Shown piece by piece: positions 46,769-60,441 of a stretch of DNA of 64,000 bases (position 1 is its first letter; every line of letters begins with the position of its first letter). This DNA comes from Setaria digitata (Eukaryota > Nematoda > Chromadorea > Rhabditida > Setariidae). A program made the translations under genes and the position numbers. The notes beneath the pieces were generated by a model that did not search any database, was not told where the DNA came from, and saw nothing but the letters and a program-made list of their open reading frames with translations. The DNA lies in NCBI GenBank assembly GCA_003640385.1, contig RCAB01000193.1, positions 45,170 through 109,169 on the forward strand, given 5' to 3'.

Positions 46769-47012
46769 CATCGTCAACTGTATTCAGTGTAAGCTTCAAT
46801 GAAATAACCCGAACATACCAACGCGTGATATCTTGGTTTAAAACTTCTGATGCATAATCAACGCACACAAAAAAATACCACTCTAAACACACTGTATTTG
46901 ATGGTCTCCAGATTTGATATTTTCCTTTAAGGAATTCCACAGCTCTACTTCTGGCAGTTCGAAGATGCACGCTATACAGAACTGATCGAATACAATCTGC
47001 TGTCCAAAAATC
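46769..47012 (-). CDS. Orphan candidate exon, unknown protein
   Basis: The minus strand reads 81 codons open between an acceptor (ATTTTAAG) and a GTATGT donor: DFWTADCIRSVLYSVHLRTA, then VEFLKGKYQIWRPSN, then DITRWYVRVISLKLTLNTVD. Composition looks protein-like (Trp, Cys and Arg well represented in AT-rich DNA). No family is recognised and no partner exon was found. Confidence 0.28.
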
Positions 47013-47743
47013 CTTAAAATATTGCCATTATCAAGGGATAAATTTTGTTTCAATTTTCAAATTTAGCTTTTTTCGTCCTCTAACCACAATTGTCTAAAAT
47101 GATTATTAAGATATCAGTACCAGTAAGTATAACAAGTGCACATGGCTTTTCTTCAATCGGTATTTTCGACTACTGAGATATTATCCAAAGAAATTAATTG
47201 GAAAAAGAAGTTACTTGGGTTAGCACTATGATAAGGATCTACACCAAATACAACATCTACTACAAACACAACTTCTAGAAGCACAACAGAAATAATTGTT
47301 GTTGAACGAAGCATAATGTTCTATTAGGTTACCATAACAATGACTTTAATATCAGAATATGAACGCGCTTTTTCATCGCACATTTCAAGCTCACTTCATA
47401 ACAGAATTACTACAGGTTGTGACTACCAACTGCATAAAATGTTGAACAAGCGATTTTTCAAAAATCCATAAGCGTGACTTAAGAAAAAATTGCAAACACC
47501 GAAAAGTCTAAAGTGAAATAGAGACCACATGAAAAGCAAAAAACTTGGAATTTGTCTGAACAGACATGCAACTTGAATTTGGCTTAAGCCATATATGGAG
47601 TGCCTTGCATATGTTATCACGTTCAGCAAGCCATTATTAGCCTCCCCGTTAAAATATCGTGTATAAGGCGTAGGCAGTATGATCTAGCCTTGTGAGCCTC
47701 GAGATGTCTGACTGACTGCACATTTGCTTTTACGGAACGCAAA

Positions 47744-47782
47744 TATTACATTATTAAGGTACATATTATTACATTATTAAGG
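47744..47782. repeat. Tandem duplication, 23-bp period
   Basis: TATTACATTATTAAGG occurs twice with a 23-bp offset, separated by TACATAT-type sequence. Confidence 0.85.
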
Positions 47783-48309
47783 CCTATATTCATGAGGCCA
47801 TAAAAGTTACAAAAAAAGCAGATTTAAGCACTAAAAATGAAGCAATCTGGAAAACAGATTCTAGTAAAAAGACTATCATAGGCGTATGTTCATTCAAAGT
47901 TTAACGTCAGGTACACAATTAATTTATTCACGATGAAACAGGTGAGGAAAAGTGAAGCAACATGTAACCATGGGACGATAACTATTTTAGTTAATGTGTA
48001 CATGAAATTCTTAATCAAAACTGAAATATTCGTCGCTGTCAGTCAAAGCGTATTCAACTAGGGGTATCAAAAACAAACTAAAATTTCGAGACGAAGTTGG
48101 TATAAGTTCAGTGATACTGGAATCAGTTCAAGGCTGGTTCGGTTTCGATCAATGGCTAAGTGATACAACGCAACGATTACTCTGCCCAACTGGCCAATCA
48201 TCAAACGTCTCACGGGAACAATAACGTTCATAGATGCCCTTACCCTATCCGACGATATTTGCCGGTACGATATGCAACACACAGATATGTATTCTTACCA
48301 ATGAATCGA

Positions 48310-48670
48310 TAGCGCTGATTACAGACAGACAGACAAGCAGACAGACAGACAGGCAGCAGAGGAAAGGAGTGAATAGTCGGTAGGAGGTAGGTGAGTGGAC
48401 AGTGGTTCATTAGCAGGAGGCTAATGAGTGGGTGGGATGATCGAGGCAGGGGCGGTCCGCACTGGTTGGCGTGGAAGGCCGAAGGCGAAGCAGATGGATG
48501 AACTTGGCTTCCTCAATCGTACTCGAGGGGTGACCGTAGCCGAGCGATGGGCTGGACAGCTTCTTCCGCCACTGTTTACCCCTAGCTCTCAATCTGGACG
48601 CACAAGTGCCTCAGACTGACTGCTTCTTAATCTTGTGCAGAACAGTGAGCACATGAGACCTTACGTAGTC
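48310..48670. promoter_or_regulatory. GC-rich island with a GACA repeat
   Basis: A GACA/GACAGGCA run at 48322-48356 leads into about 300 bases that are strikingly richer in G and C than the surroundings, with several CG dinucleotides. Overlapping 60-63 codon frames on both strands reflect the composition and are not convincing genes. It could be a promoter or first-exon region for a neighbouring gene, such as the plexin to the left on the minus strand, or foreign DNA. Confidence 0.35.
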
Positions 48671-51636
48671 GGAAAAGGAAAGATAAAAGACTGGATGACG
48701 TGGACACGCTCACAGAAGACAAGTACCGTTTTATACCGTTTTAAATTAAGTTTTGTTAAATGCTTGTAAGATAGCATTAGTCAAGTGAGGTCGATTTTGC
48801 TATCCATATCTGTTAAGAGTCCAGGAAAATCATCAGGAAGGTTGGGATTTAATGAAATTCAAGAAGATAAATGCGTTGCTGGGACAGGAGTAAGGTGCTA
48901 GAACCAGAGCTATTTCGTTGCGTTGCGATTACCAAATGCCTGTCTTGGCCTGTGACTTCAGCCAAAGCAGGGGAAATACATTTTAATGCCGTTCTTTATT
49001 ATGACTGAAGTTACAAAGTAAAGATAGGCTTTTCTGTTTGTTTAATTAAAAATTTTTCATTGAAATCATTGCCTTGTTCACTAGTGTGTCAAAAATCTTA
49101 GAAAAACTATTTTTACGTTACAACTTATTCATTTCTTTTTCATTTTTTCTGGAGGAAAGTAACAAGTCTAAAATAATGCATCGTCATCTCTAATGGAAAA
49201 AATCTCAGTATGGTACTGACGTTCATCGTCAGAATTGTGGGAAGTTTGGGACTTTCAAATATCATCTCATTTTAGCCTGAAGAATTTTGAAAATGGTTTT
49301 TTTTACTCAGAGGAGCTGTCCCTTCCTCATTTCATTCATATAAAGGCTAAAGAATTGCAGCACTCTAGAAACGGGCGAGGAATGAAAAAATCACGTCTAA
49401 AAAGAGATGTGAAAGCGCGAAATCTTGACCTTAACACCACCTAGTCCCAGTGAGAGTGTGCAAAAGAAGACAGTAAACTGAATTACATCCACTTTTGAGA
49501 TATGACTTTGAAAGGAGGTATGAAACTCTTCTGAACCAATAGCATGAATTACCAATTTATTTGGTTTGCAAGTTTCTTCAAATCGTGTTGATACTTTCGG
49601 TTGACTGAAGTGGCTTCCTCTCTAGGAGATTTACGAATTAGTCCTATTCAGCACTGGGCTAGTCTCCTGAAAAATGATTAGTGGATTTTATGATATGAAA
49701 TATTATCTTCACAGTAACATAGCTCACAGCAGCACATAATCTATTCGAAAGAAACGAATAGAACTCTTCCGAACCGTAATATTCAATTTTATCAAAAAAA
49801 AAAAAAAGAATCGGCATTGTTAAGTGACAAACGCATCAGTGAGTGAATTTATGGTTGTATCATCAATCTAAAAATATTTGAGATCACCAGAAATGGAAGG
49901 GAGAATATTTCCTGGGAACAAAGCGTGAGTTACTAAGCCAAATGGTTAAAATGTATTAGTCATTGCGATTATTTTTTTCCAGCATACCGTTCCATCATAT
50001 ATATATTTATTTATTTATGTTGCAAAGTGTTATTGTTCTTTCTTCCTAACTGTACTGCATATCGGTTCACCCACATTTTCGCAAAAATAGAGTATAAAAG
50101 AAACACTCCGAGTAAGTCTGTATTTTTGGGATTTTTTCTTTTCTAAAATCACTTAGAAGGACACTTCTTGGAAACAGAGTTATGCAGATAAAGTTTTATG
50201 CTATTTAAACATGCACTTCCTCATATCAGAATCAGATAGAAATAGATGTCTAAATGACTTAAAATAGATATTATTCCTAGTTATTAACATCTGTAGCAGC
50301 ATCTATTTCATATTGTAATTTGACAGCAAAATTCTATGCACACTCAATTTCCACTTGATATTGTTAGTCATACGTCAGCCATATTGAAGGCTCGTTATCT
50401 TCACGATGTTAAAAAATATGTCAATTTCTATATAGTTGATAAGGGGAATATACTTTTATAACTAGAGACCATAAACTCATTCATTCCATTGTCTGTATCA
50501 TGTAAGCAAATACTACACCACTCTGAAATTTATAGGTCGGATAATAAATAATAGTCGAAAGGACCGAAGATTGGAAAGGTAATTTATGCCATCATTACGA
50601 TCGTGGTGAATTAGTAGTCACAGTCTAATAACTAACTATCCAAAATCCTTGAAATTTTAGAAAAATAAAGGTTGAGGAAAAGCACTGAAAATATTTCGTG
50701 GCCTTTGCATCAAGAAAACCTTCGACTGTGCAAAAAGCAGATTGCGCTGTCAAGCCAATAACGATTTTCTAGCTCCAAACACGAAGTTAAATGATACGCA
50801 CCGTCTTGTTCTGATTGCCACGCTGTGCTTATAGGTGTACATCGAACTCCCTGAGAGTTTAGTAGCAATAGCAGCGAAATTTACTGTTCAGTGGTATATG
50901 ACACTGGGTAATCCAATCCTGAAAAGTCGAAGTAATTTCAAAGAAAGTAACGCAGCAAACATAAGTTCACTGATAAAGGAAAAGTGTCCCTCAATGCAGC
51001 CGTTTTCTTCATTGAGACACGTAATCACAGTTCGAACGGAAGTCGCAGTTTCTCCTGTTTCTTCTAGACTTTCTCTTCATTCCGCCATATTTTTCTTTTT
51101 CACTTTATATTTGGTGCTGCACGCAGCATTCCGCGAACCAAAAATGAAACCCACCTTTGCTGATTAATTATTTCCATGAAAAACAACTTAAACTATATCA
51201 GTGTTTAAACAAATTAAAATCTGTTTTTCCATACTTAACAAAATTTACTCAAACGATCTACGGTGTAATTCATAGTTGTATGGAAACAATTCATTCAAAT
51301 TTCTACTGTAATTCCCGCAGAACTGAGGAGGAATTAATCCATCTTGAGCCATCCGAACTGAGTTTGAGAACATTTCAATTAATTTAAATATTTCAACACT
51401 CCAGTTGGTTTACTCTGCTTGAAAACACTTGAACAACCAAGGAATGTCGATCATTCTCTACTATATCCCCTGCGCAAAGTCAAGCTCGACGTCTCATTTG
51501 TTACCTAAAATGAATGACTTTAATGTTACAGTAAAACTGATGAAATAAAATATCTGGAAAAAAAGACTTACAAATATATTTTATAGGTATTGAACTACGA
51601 ATTTTAGGAAACGTAGCTTTAACGGCAAGGATTCGT

Positions 51637-51676
51637 TTCAATAAGCTATTGATATCTCTATCAATAGCTTATTGAA
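51637..51676. repeat. Perfect 18-bp inverted repeat with 4-base loop
   Basis: The arm TTCAATAAGCTATTGATA is followed by TCTC and then the exact reverse complement TATCAATAGCTTATTGAA. There is no mismatch in 18 pairs. Confidence 0.95.
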
Positions 51677-53257
51677 AAAGCTGACTAAGGATGTGGCCGA
51701 ATCAACAAATTTAACGACATTCATGAGGAAAGGAGCGGTAACTGTTATTACAAGGCACACATAGTGAAAAAAAAGCTATCATCGTGAAGCGGAAACAAAG
51801 AGCATGATTGTGGGATTGAGAAAACAGTGCAGCTTTGTTTGGGACAGGTTTCAAGCCTGCTTTTCATGATATAGGAATATATTATAAAGGTGGCAGGAAA
51901 TGAGATGGACATCTGTAAGAAGGGAAAGGAAAAGTGAAGTTCTGTTTTCTATTCTGTAGCACACTGATGCTCATTTAAGGCAATAAAATTTAAGGTAAAC
52001 AACAGCAATTCGCAATGGATATTTCGGAACCGTTACTTTGTTCCTTTTTCCAACAGTATTTACGAATTACTGAGGTTTTACTGAAAGTGTCCACATCTTT
52101 TCGCTGAATCAACAACAGTATCTCAATAAACAGTAAGAGCTAAGCGTTGATAAGTGAACATATATTCAAACAGATGGCACTCAAGCTGAACGAGTAGACT
52201 ATTGAAAGGATATTATGGACTGTTAAATAGTATGGTATTAAACTTTGAAAGCAATAAAAACGAAAGATGAACAAATGTTAATCATGATGGATGTCTGAAT
52301 CATATATTGTTCTAGCTAAAAAGTTCAACTACTCGTACCAAGAACGCGAGAACAAATTTATGTGAATTGTGCTGTAGAAAATTCATGATTTAAAAGCATT
52401 AAGTCTTACACAGATTTTCTTCCAAATCAAGATATACAACATCATAATTTAACAACGATCATTTATTTGTAAAGCCATCAGATCATTATCATTTAGTCTA
52501 ACGTCCGAAAAGAATCCATATCGTGACCGAGCCCTACGATGAATAAATGAGAGTCTCCAAGCATTACGTTGTAACTGAAATCTTTTTTTTTTTTTTTTTT
52601 TAACTAAAGAACTGCCACCACCGTCACTAAATTGACTTTCAGCCAAAATTTCCTATCATCAGTTTATTATACTGCAGCATTCTCTTTATAAAAGAAACCT
52701 GATGTCACCATGTGTAAACTTACCGTCTATTATATTTCAAGTCAGATTCTTATCTTTTACTCACTTAACTGCTAAGAGTGCGTATTAGCACATCTTTTTT
52801 AAGCGTAAGGCAGCGATGTATAGATAACACAAGGGATTTATTTTATCGTCTAAATAGCAAGGTCCGGTCTTCAACTCTAAATAGGCAGAAACCTTCGCTT
52901 TGACCCCGAGTGAAAGTATTGTCACTATTACTTCCCATCTCCAATCTAGTCCTGGAAATTCTTTCAGGAAAATTCCACTTCAAATGAAGATGTTGAATAG
53001 CACTGCGAAAGAAATCTTTGTATCTACTCACTGTACTGTTTAAACAGAAAAGCTTTGATTTCAAGCATTCATCATACAAGCAAATTTATATAGTCGCATT
53101 AGAACGCCTGGTGAAAGACGTTGCAGGAAACGGTAACCTGTAACAGACTCGTGAACTTTTGAATATGAAACCAAACTCTCGACCTTCATTCACATGTAAT
53201 TTTGGTATGTTCTCCTAATTTACGAACGAAACTAAGTGGTAGACAAACTGCATAGTT

Positions 53258-53387
53258 TTGTCCTAAGTAGAATTTTGCACTGTGTAGTATTTACGGTAAA
53301 TGACTATAGAAATTCCACTTTTATTACCGAAAGGAGAACACTATGCTTTTGTTGACCATTCTCGTTCTAAACGACTGAACAAATACC
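53258..53387 (+). repeat. Dispersed repeat, copy A
   Basis: Similar in the same orientation to 55299-55421: shared blocks include GTAAATGACTA.AGAAATTCCA, CCGAAA.G, CTAT.CTT.TGTTGA and TTCT.GTTCTAAA.GA. Clearly diverged; no coding potential seen. Confidence 0.75.
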
Positions 53388-55298
53388 ATTGACTCTAAAT
53401 AAATACTTTTGTTCGAGAAAGCTTCTTCTTCAAGTTCCTTCAGGATCTATTTCGTTAGATCGATCTAAAACTAACCAGTCTTATACAATATATTTCGATG
53501 CATCGATTACAAAGTTTTGGTTCAACAACAACCGAATAAGAATTCGCAGAATGATTTAGATTGAGCAGTGAAGTAACGATAAGTGTCAAGATCGGTTTTA
53601 ATTACCAATAAGGCAAAAATAATTTAGCATTTGAAACTCTTTAAAAATGAACTCCAAGATTCTGATTAAAGGGAGGTAGTAAACAAAATGAATATAGTTT
53701 AGTAAATGCATGTCATGTACATCACATGTAGGATTAGGACATATATATATCGGTTTCGTGAAGCTACTCCTCAAGACCTATTTACCGCCAACGAAACGCT
53801 AGTTAATATCGTTTACAGCCAGAACTAGGGCAGTATCCGATCGCCTTCGAACCGCTAACTTTTGTTTTTGATTAACGAAGACATTCCTGGCAAATGCTTT
53901 CGCAATTGGACGTCTCGATACGGCCGAATAATTTTACTTCTCATGCAGCTCCACGTGGAAGCAACCTGGTATCATCTTACACGACGAATGATTAAAACAG
54001 GTTTTTCTTGTTGATTTAAATAATTTAATAATGAACCAAATTTTGTCTCTAACTGAAGCACTGGTCCTATATGGCGGACAGAAAAAGGCTGTTCACATTG
54101 AGCTTAATTTATCCACAATCTTTTCATTTTTGTTTATTTGTTTTTAAGACAAATAGTTGGAGACAGACTATGCAGGTTATGTGAGTAGCTTGTACGTGAG
54201 AAATTTACTTGAGCAATAAGAAACGGGAAGCAAGAAAAGTGGAAATTATCTGGGTAAAGGATAGAAAATAAGCCGTTCAAAGAGAAAAGTGTGAAGTACT
54301 GAGACAGGAGGAGGAAGTGTCCTGTGAAGACAGACTGAAGAAAGGAGTCTTTAGCTTGAGGGAAGATGTATGAAAGACTCATTAAATTACGCCATCTACT
54401 TCCTATTTAAGCGGATTTTCGTTGCGAGAAACAACACTAAGGGTAAGATCTGGATGAAGGGATGACAATCACCTATTCCAGAAGAGCTTAACTAAAGGTG
54501 AATTTTATCGAATCAGCACATCACTCTCCAAAAGTGAGAGCAGGTAACTGCTGGACATATCAATATTGGTTGACATTAGTGAAGTCAAACTGGATTTAAT
54601 ATAAATGTTATAAAAACTTAGATCTGCTTACCTGTTTTACCTTCTCCACCTTTTATCCCTCCCTCTTCACCCCCAAACCTATTTCGATTCCCATCTCTCT
54701 CCCTCTCTTCCTAATCATACCAAACCGAATACGTGAGTTCTGGTGGTAGTATAAAAAATGATCTGCAAAAGTGGACATTTTTGGAATTTTCTATTGAACT
54801 TTACAGAATTACCACCCAAAATAATTTCGAACTTTTTTTTTTCATTCGATGTAATCTAGGCTATATGGGCCATCGACTCTAACTACCGCTAACCTTATTA
54901 AGCGAAATATTCCCCGTTTTAATTTCAATTAACTGTAGCAGTGAAACAGTAAGAAAGGAAATGAGTGCGCATATCAAACTGTGTTGGTGACACTGGTAAA
55001 GTGGATAGATGTAATGGTAGATGTAATTAAGAAAAATGAAATAAGGCTGGTGCCATTGCACAGATAAAAATTACTATGATAGTGATGGTGACTAGCAGCA
55101 GATTCGGTTTGATCGAAGAATGAAACAACGCTCATAACGATGAAATTTTTAGCCATTAAATACACTTCAGAAGAATGAGTTGAAATACTATAGTCCTTAA
55201 ATGTATATCATAATCGGTTTCTGGACGGTAAGAGCAAATACAGTTTCATAAAATTTAATTTAAACTCAAATCACTGCAGTCCTGTTTAATACATTTCA

Positions 55299-55421
55299 TC
55301 TTGAAATATTATTCTACGTAATATTTAGAGTAAATGACTAGAGAAATTCCAGTTTTAAACTGCCGAAAAAGGAAGACTATACTTCTGTTGATTATTCTTG
55401 TTCTAAATGATTGAGTAAATT
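55299..55421 (+). repeat. Dispersed repeat, copy B
   Basis: Second member of the pair described at 53258-53387, about 2 kb away, direct orientation, with small indels. Confidence 0.75.
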
Positions 55422-58400
55422 TAAAGGGTTTTCAATGAATGCTTCCCTCGGAGTGCTCACCAAAATGAATAGTGACAATATGTGTGGTAAAATAATCATT
55501 TACGAGAAAAGGTATTGGAATGATTACTATTTGAGATATTCGAAGATGATAAACTGCAGCTAACAGGGGAAAGTGAAGCTCTAAAACCTATCCATCTGAT
55601 GGCAATTTCAATAGATGCCGAAGTACACTCAGTGCAAATTTCACTCAGCGTCCGTAATCATTCAGTGATGCGACAGAAATTGAAAATGAAGTGGGTCACA
55701 GTGTCATTTTCATAACAGATTTATTGATGTCACCACTCAGAAGCGATTCATATTTACGGAAATGTGGGATCCGTATAGTATATTCTTTCAATTGTATTTT
55801 AAATCAGCACACATGAGCGGTATTAACCCCAGAAGTTTATGAAAAATATCAAATGATATAGAAGAAAAGTAAATTTTTTTTATAGAGAAAATTCATAGAC
55901 TGGTTTCGTCATACTTTCTGACCATTATCAGTCCCTAACCGTGTCTTAAGTGATTGATTTAAGCTAACTTTATTCACAATTGTTGAACAAAAAAAGCCGT
56001 AATTTAAACTTTAAATGTGAGCATTATATTTTAACTTAGGTTGAAAAAAAATAAAGTTAAAACTACCATGGTAAATTTCAGTAATATAGAACTAGAACTA
56101 CGTTACTTCAATGGATCACTTTTTGGAAGGTCACCCTAGCCGTTTTCGTTTTCCTAGATGTGAGGAGTGTGATTTGCGGTGATTTTTGGAGAGATAACTG
56201 AAGAATTTTGATTTCTTGTAGGATTGAATAACATCTGCTTATTGTTATCAGATTGTTCAGTATTCTTCTCTTGTTGATTTTCCTATCAGCAAACCGGCTC
56301 GCTTCTGCACGAAACTATTTTCAACTATTTATAGAAAGGGGTTACGAGATTCTTAAAATTGTTTTCTTAGATAGTTATTAACACTCTAAGTAGTTGATGA
56401 TCATAAATAATATTTTTTTTTTCTGCTCCCAGTAGCTTAGTATATTATTGCTGATTCTAGATCTTTATTTCGTTTTTCTCTCTTGGTATTTTCATCATAT
56501 GCAATATCGCTAGATTGATTTACAAGCTCTCCTCCTCTTTTTCATGTTTCCATTCTTAGCCAATATTGTGAAAAATAACTGAACGAAGATTTAGTGTTTG
56601 TATATCTCCCTATTCATTTTGAAAATCATTTTGAGGCTTTGAATCAGTTTGAGTCATTTTTTTTTAGTTATCACGTGGAGTTATGAGCATAACATCGATA
56701 ATATCTAGGGGATTAAAGGATAAAAGTCTATATTTCCTTCCACTGACCCAGACTGTACGCGAAAAATCTGTCATAACACTACTCCATGTTTTTAGTACCA
56801 ACAATAATAACGTAGATAGCGAGTATTAATTAATTTCTTACAAACTTTATCAGTTAGTTAAGAGAAAGATGTGCCTCGCTGCGTTAAATTTCGATCAGAA
56901 TCCAATCCAGGTGAGTAATTGGTTATTTATTATGGGTACCGATTCTCAAGAATTCTTTATGAATTTGCGAAGAGAAAAATCCAATTTTCTTCAGCACTCT
57001 TTAACTCTTTTGGCAGTATGTATCGCGATAGACAATTGGGTCTAAGCACACTACTGTCAGTGGACTATATCGGGATTAAATAGGATAGTTTTGAGAGAGC
57101 AATCATTCAGAGTTAGAATTATTACAACAATAGGCTACTTCTCAACAAGAGTGTTTTTTTTTTCTTTTTGTATTTTATCAGAAGAAAACTAGAAATAAAA
57201 TAATTTCGATTGTAGCATTGAGACAATGAGAATTCCAGAAGCTACACTGTTTTTAAATCAATATAGGTCAGAAGTTCAAAACCATTATTAATGGATAGTA
57301 TTCATTATTCTTCCTTTCATTCTGATGGCGATCAGACTTCTTGTCATTTACATTTTTTTTCGTCATATGTTTGCTCGATATCTTCAGAAATCAAATTAGT
57401 TCTGGGGTTGCGTATAAACAGCAACAATATAAAAAGTCATTCCTTTGATTTGATGGATATTCAATCGGATTCAGTTCATATTTTTTCAGTATTTCTGTTT
57501 GAATTTTCACAGTAACATTGTCTGATTTATTTCAGCCGATCTACTTAAGTAAAAAATAAGTAAATTTTAAAAAATCTTGCTTTTTAGACAAATAAAGACT
57601 GATCTAGTAGAACAATACAAGAAGGAAAGGCGGGGATTAATTTTTCCGGTGGAAATTAAATGAATTTTACTTAAGACTGCTCCATCAATCTATGAAAATA
57701 TTATGAATTTGGAAATAGTTCAGAGCGCAAATAGAAGTAGGCAATTAATCATTGTTTATAATGTATGTCCGTTTTTATTGGATTCAGAAACCTTTTTTTT
57801 TTTTTTTTTTTCTAAGAAACTTAGCAGATTTTATATACTGGAATGCAATTGGATGCTTAGGTTTGTGTATTTTTACTAAAACACAGTTTGCGAGCACTTG
57901 TTAATTGAATGTCGTCTGTACTTACTAGTCATTTTTCTTTTTTTCCTTTTAATGTTCAGTCAGTGAGATAACCGAGTATTCTATTAGATCCTTTATTAAT
58001 TCATATATGTCGATAATATCGAATTATCGTAGGCCGAAGTATTACAATTAAAATAAAGTGATAGATCTAAATACTAGTGCCAGTATTGTTTCAACCCCAA
58101 AGACTTTTCCAAAATGTATCGTTCCTTATTTGCTGAAAAGTAAACAGTCCTCGGCTAACACTATAACGAGTTAATGTAATTTATATTCTTTCCTTGTGGC
58201 CACATCTTCCCTATGGATATTCACAAATCATTGTAATTTCAGGTTATTTGCAGCACGCGTCGACCGATCCGTAATTGCTGTATCATCACTACATCGGTGA
58301 ATTTGTTGAACAAAATCGGACCGAACTATTAGCACTCGACCATATTTTCCCTCTTTCCAGGATTTTATTCCATAGAACTTTGTGAAAGGGATTGAGTATC

Positions 58401-58899
58401 AACAAATTAGTCTACAAGTTTTTTGCATCTCTTTTAATAACAGTTTAACTGTTATTTTTTTTTATCCTGTTTACCCTGATATTACATCATCGTTCTGCAA
58501 TTCATCTGCTAAATTTCCACGAAGCTGCAGACACTTCCTTCGATCATCATAGTTTCTACGTGTATGGTACTTTCATTCATTTGAACTAGTAATATTCAGA
58601 AGTGATTAGACTGTCTAGGTAGGTGTAACTACCACATACTATTAGATACGATTATAGGAGGTATCTTCTGCCAGAGCAATGACTGCCTTTGGAAGGAGCC
58701 TCCACTGTCTGCAAAAGGACAGGCCCGCAAGATTAAAAACAATAGGTGTTAAAACGTTTAAATTAAGGATGCATGCTGATTGCCTTGACAAAGAATTAAT
58801 CAGTTCCGGACTTGTCACACTAGCTTGCAGGTTGAATTACAGTATTATTATATTCTCGTTAGAGCCACCGCAGAGGACTCCTTAACATAACTAGATGGT

Positions 58900-59137
58900 T
58901 CACACATTAGTTTCATTACGTCGCGGCCGGAAGGCGGAAATTCGTGTCATAGTTGCATACAACGGGTAGTGGATGTTTTTGAAAGGTTGAGTTCCTGATT
59001 GAGATTGTGGTGGAGCAGTGGAATGAGCTGTGTGTTTGTTCCAGAGTGTTGTTTCTTCATCGCCTTGATTTCCTCCGGTGTAAACAAAAGTTGCTTTTGG
59101 TGACAGCTCAGGGTAATGCTTGATCGGGGTGTGATCT
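58900..59137 (-). CDS. Probable terminal exon of an unknown gene
   Basis: A strong acceptor (TTTCTGAACAG) opens into 79 minus-strand codons ending TGA at 58900-58902. The sequence is polar and protein-like: DHTPIKHYPELSPKATFVYT, then GGNQGDEETTLWNKH, then NIHYPLYATMTRISAFRPRR. It resembles a cytoplasmic tail but no family is recognised. Upstream exons were not found between here and the ZIP gene, so the gene may use long introns or reach past the ZIP exons on the opposite strand. Confidence 0.4.
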
Positions 59138-60441
59138 CTGTTCAGAAACAGCAAGAAAAAAATAAGTCGAAAAAGCGAAGGAAACAAGAGAAAAGAAGAA
59201 AAACAGCTGCTGTGGTATATGTAACACACTTTGAATTCTTTATCGGTCCAGTCCGTGGGTAGTCATTTCTAGCCAGGATGATACATCGATCTTGTACTCT
59301 CATATTCTCCCCTGCTATCTATCCCATGTAATAAAATGTTTTCGTGCTTTCGTAATGCGCTTGCGTCTGTTTTGTCTTTTGCTGAATGCTTTTTACGGCG
59401 AGATTACGTCACAGTTAGACATAGACTGTTTGTGTGCATTCCTGCTAGATGGTGCATTCATTTCACGTCAATCTCTTTTTTTTTTTTTTAGAATTTAGAC
59501 TTCATCAGCTTATTGTATATGCTAGAAATCTCCACCTGTTTACCTTGTATGCTGTTAAACCGTATCAAGGTGAAGTTTTCCTCCGTATTTATTTATACTC
59601 TAGGCAAAAGATTCTGTTTCATCGTATTATCGTTATGTGTTTTGAGAATGTGTGAGGAGGATAAAGGTAACACTTATATAATGTATTGTGCAATATTCAT
59701 ATATTCGTTCTTTGGATCTCTTCGATTTGTATGGTGCGGGGCTATATCTTTTGTATTCACCTTGTGATCAGAATAATTTATCTTCTTGGTTCACTCTGTT
59801 GTATTGTTGGTAATCCAAACATAGAAATACTTTTTGCTTTTCCTTATTAAGCTCTCTTATTTCCCTGTCCATGTTAAAGCCATTCCAGTACACTGTGTTT
59901 GTTAAAGAAATATGTAAATCGAAAGCCGGTCAATGAAGTTCTGCAGTAAAAAAATTTACGAGGAACATTCTTTTTATTTCGCGACAAACTTTTTTGAATC
60001 TGATAATTTTTCCAAAAGTATTTTCCATGTTTATTGTTTTGTTATCTGCGCCGATAACTGTGATACAAGGCTTATATATCCTGTTTTAAATGCTGAGTAT
60101 TGTAACAGGACGAAATTTTTTGGTTAAATTTCAGTACTATTGGTTAATTATTTTAGTAATAATGATTAAATGAAACTAACGGTTTCTTTTCCTGAAAATC
60201 TATGGGATTTGTTTCTCGGAGCAAACATCTGAGCTTATTTTATTCCAAAAAAAAACCTTTTATAAAATTCGAAAGTTTTTTTTCTTTTCGTTTTACAATG
60301 TGCAGGACACTGAGATTTTGTAAGTGTGCATAGGCTGTTTATTTTAATCCCTAGATACGAGGTAAGAGAATATTAGAAATTATATTTGTCATTCATCTGG
60401 TAACTTAGATGCTGATATACTTTAGTTTATAGAATTTTGCA
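59138..60441. other. Spacer upstream of the ZIP gene
   Basis: Overlapping frames of 62-84 codons on the plus strand (59292-59767, 59933-60127) have no recognisable domain. An earlier ZIP exon with the start codon and signal peptide should lie here or farther left, but I could not identify it. Confidence 0.45.

Larger units (their letters stand above)
43819..58899. other. About 15 kb without a recognised gene
   Basis: No family was recognised on either strand. Isolated open exons with plausible splice signals are noted at 43822-43941 (-), about 44176-44326 (+) and 46769-47012 (-). The longest simple frames, 46208-46540 (+) and 50835-51167 (+), 110 codons each, have no visible domain. The stretch holds a tandem repeat at 47744-47782, a GC-rich island at about 48310-48670, a perfect hairpin at 51637-51676 and a dispersed repeat pair at 53258/55299. 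It may contain long introns, distal plexin exons and regulatory DNA. Confidence 0.5.

Noticed and set aside
48410..48619. Overlapping 60-63 codon frames on both strands
   Set aside because: Explained by the GC-rich composition of the island; no homology or splice signals supporting either.
50835..51167. 110-codon plus-strand frame
   Set aside because: No recognisable domain, and hydrophobic stretches arise from T-rich runs; kept out of the gene list for lack of support.
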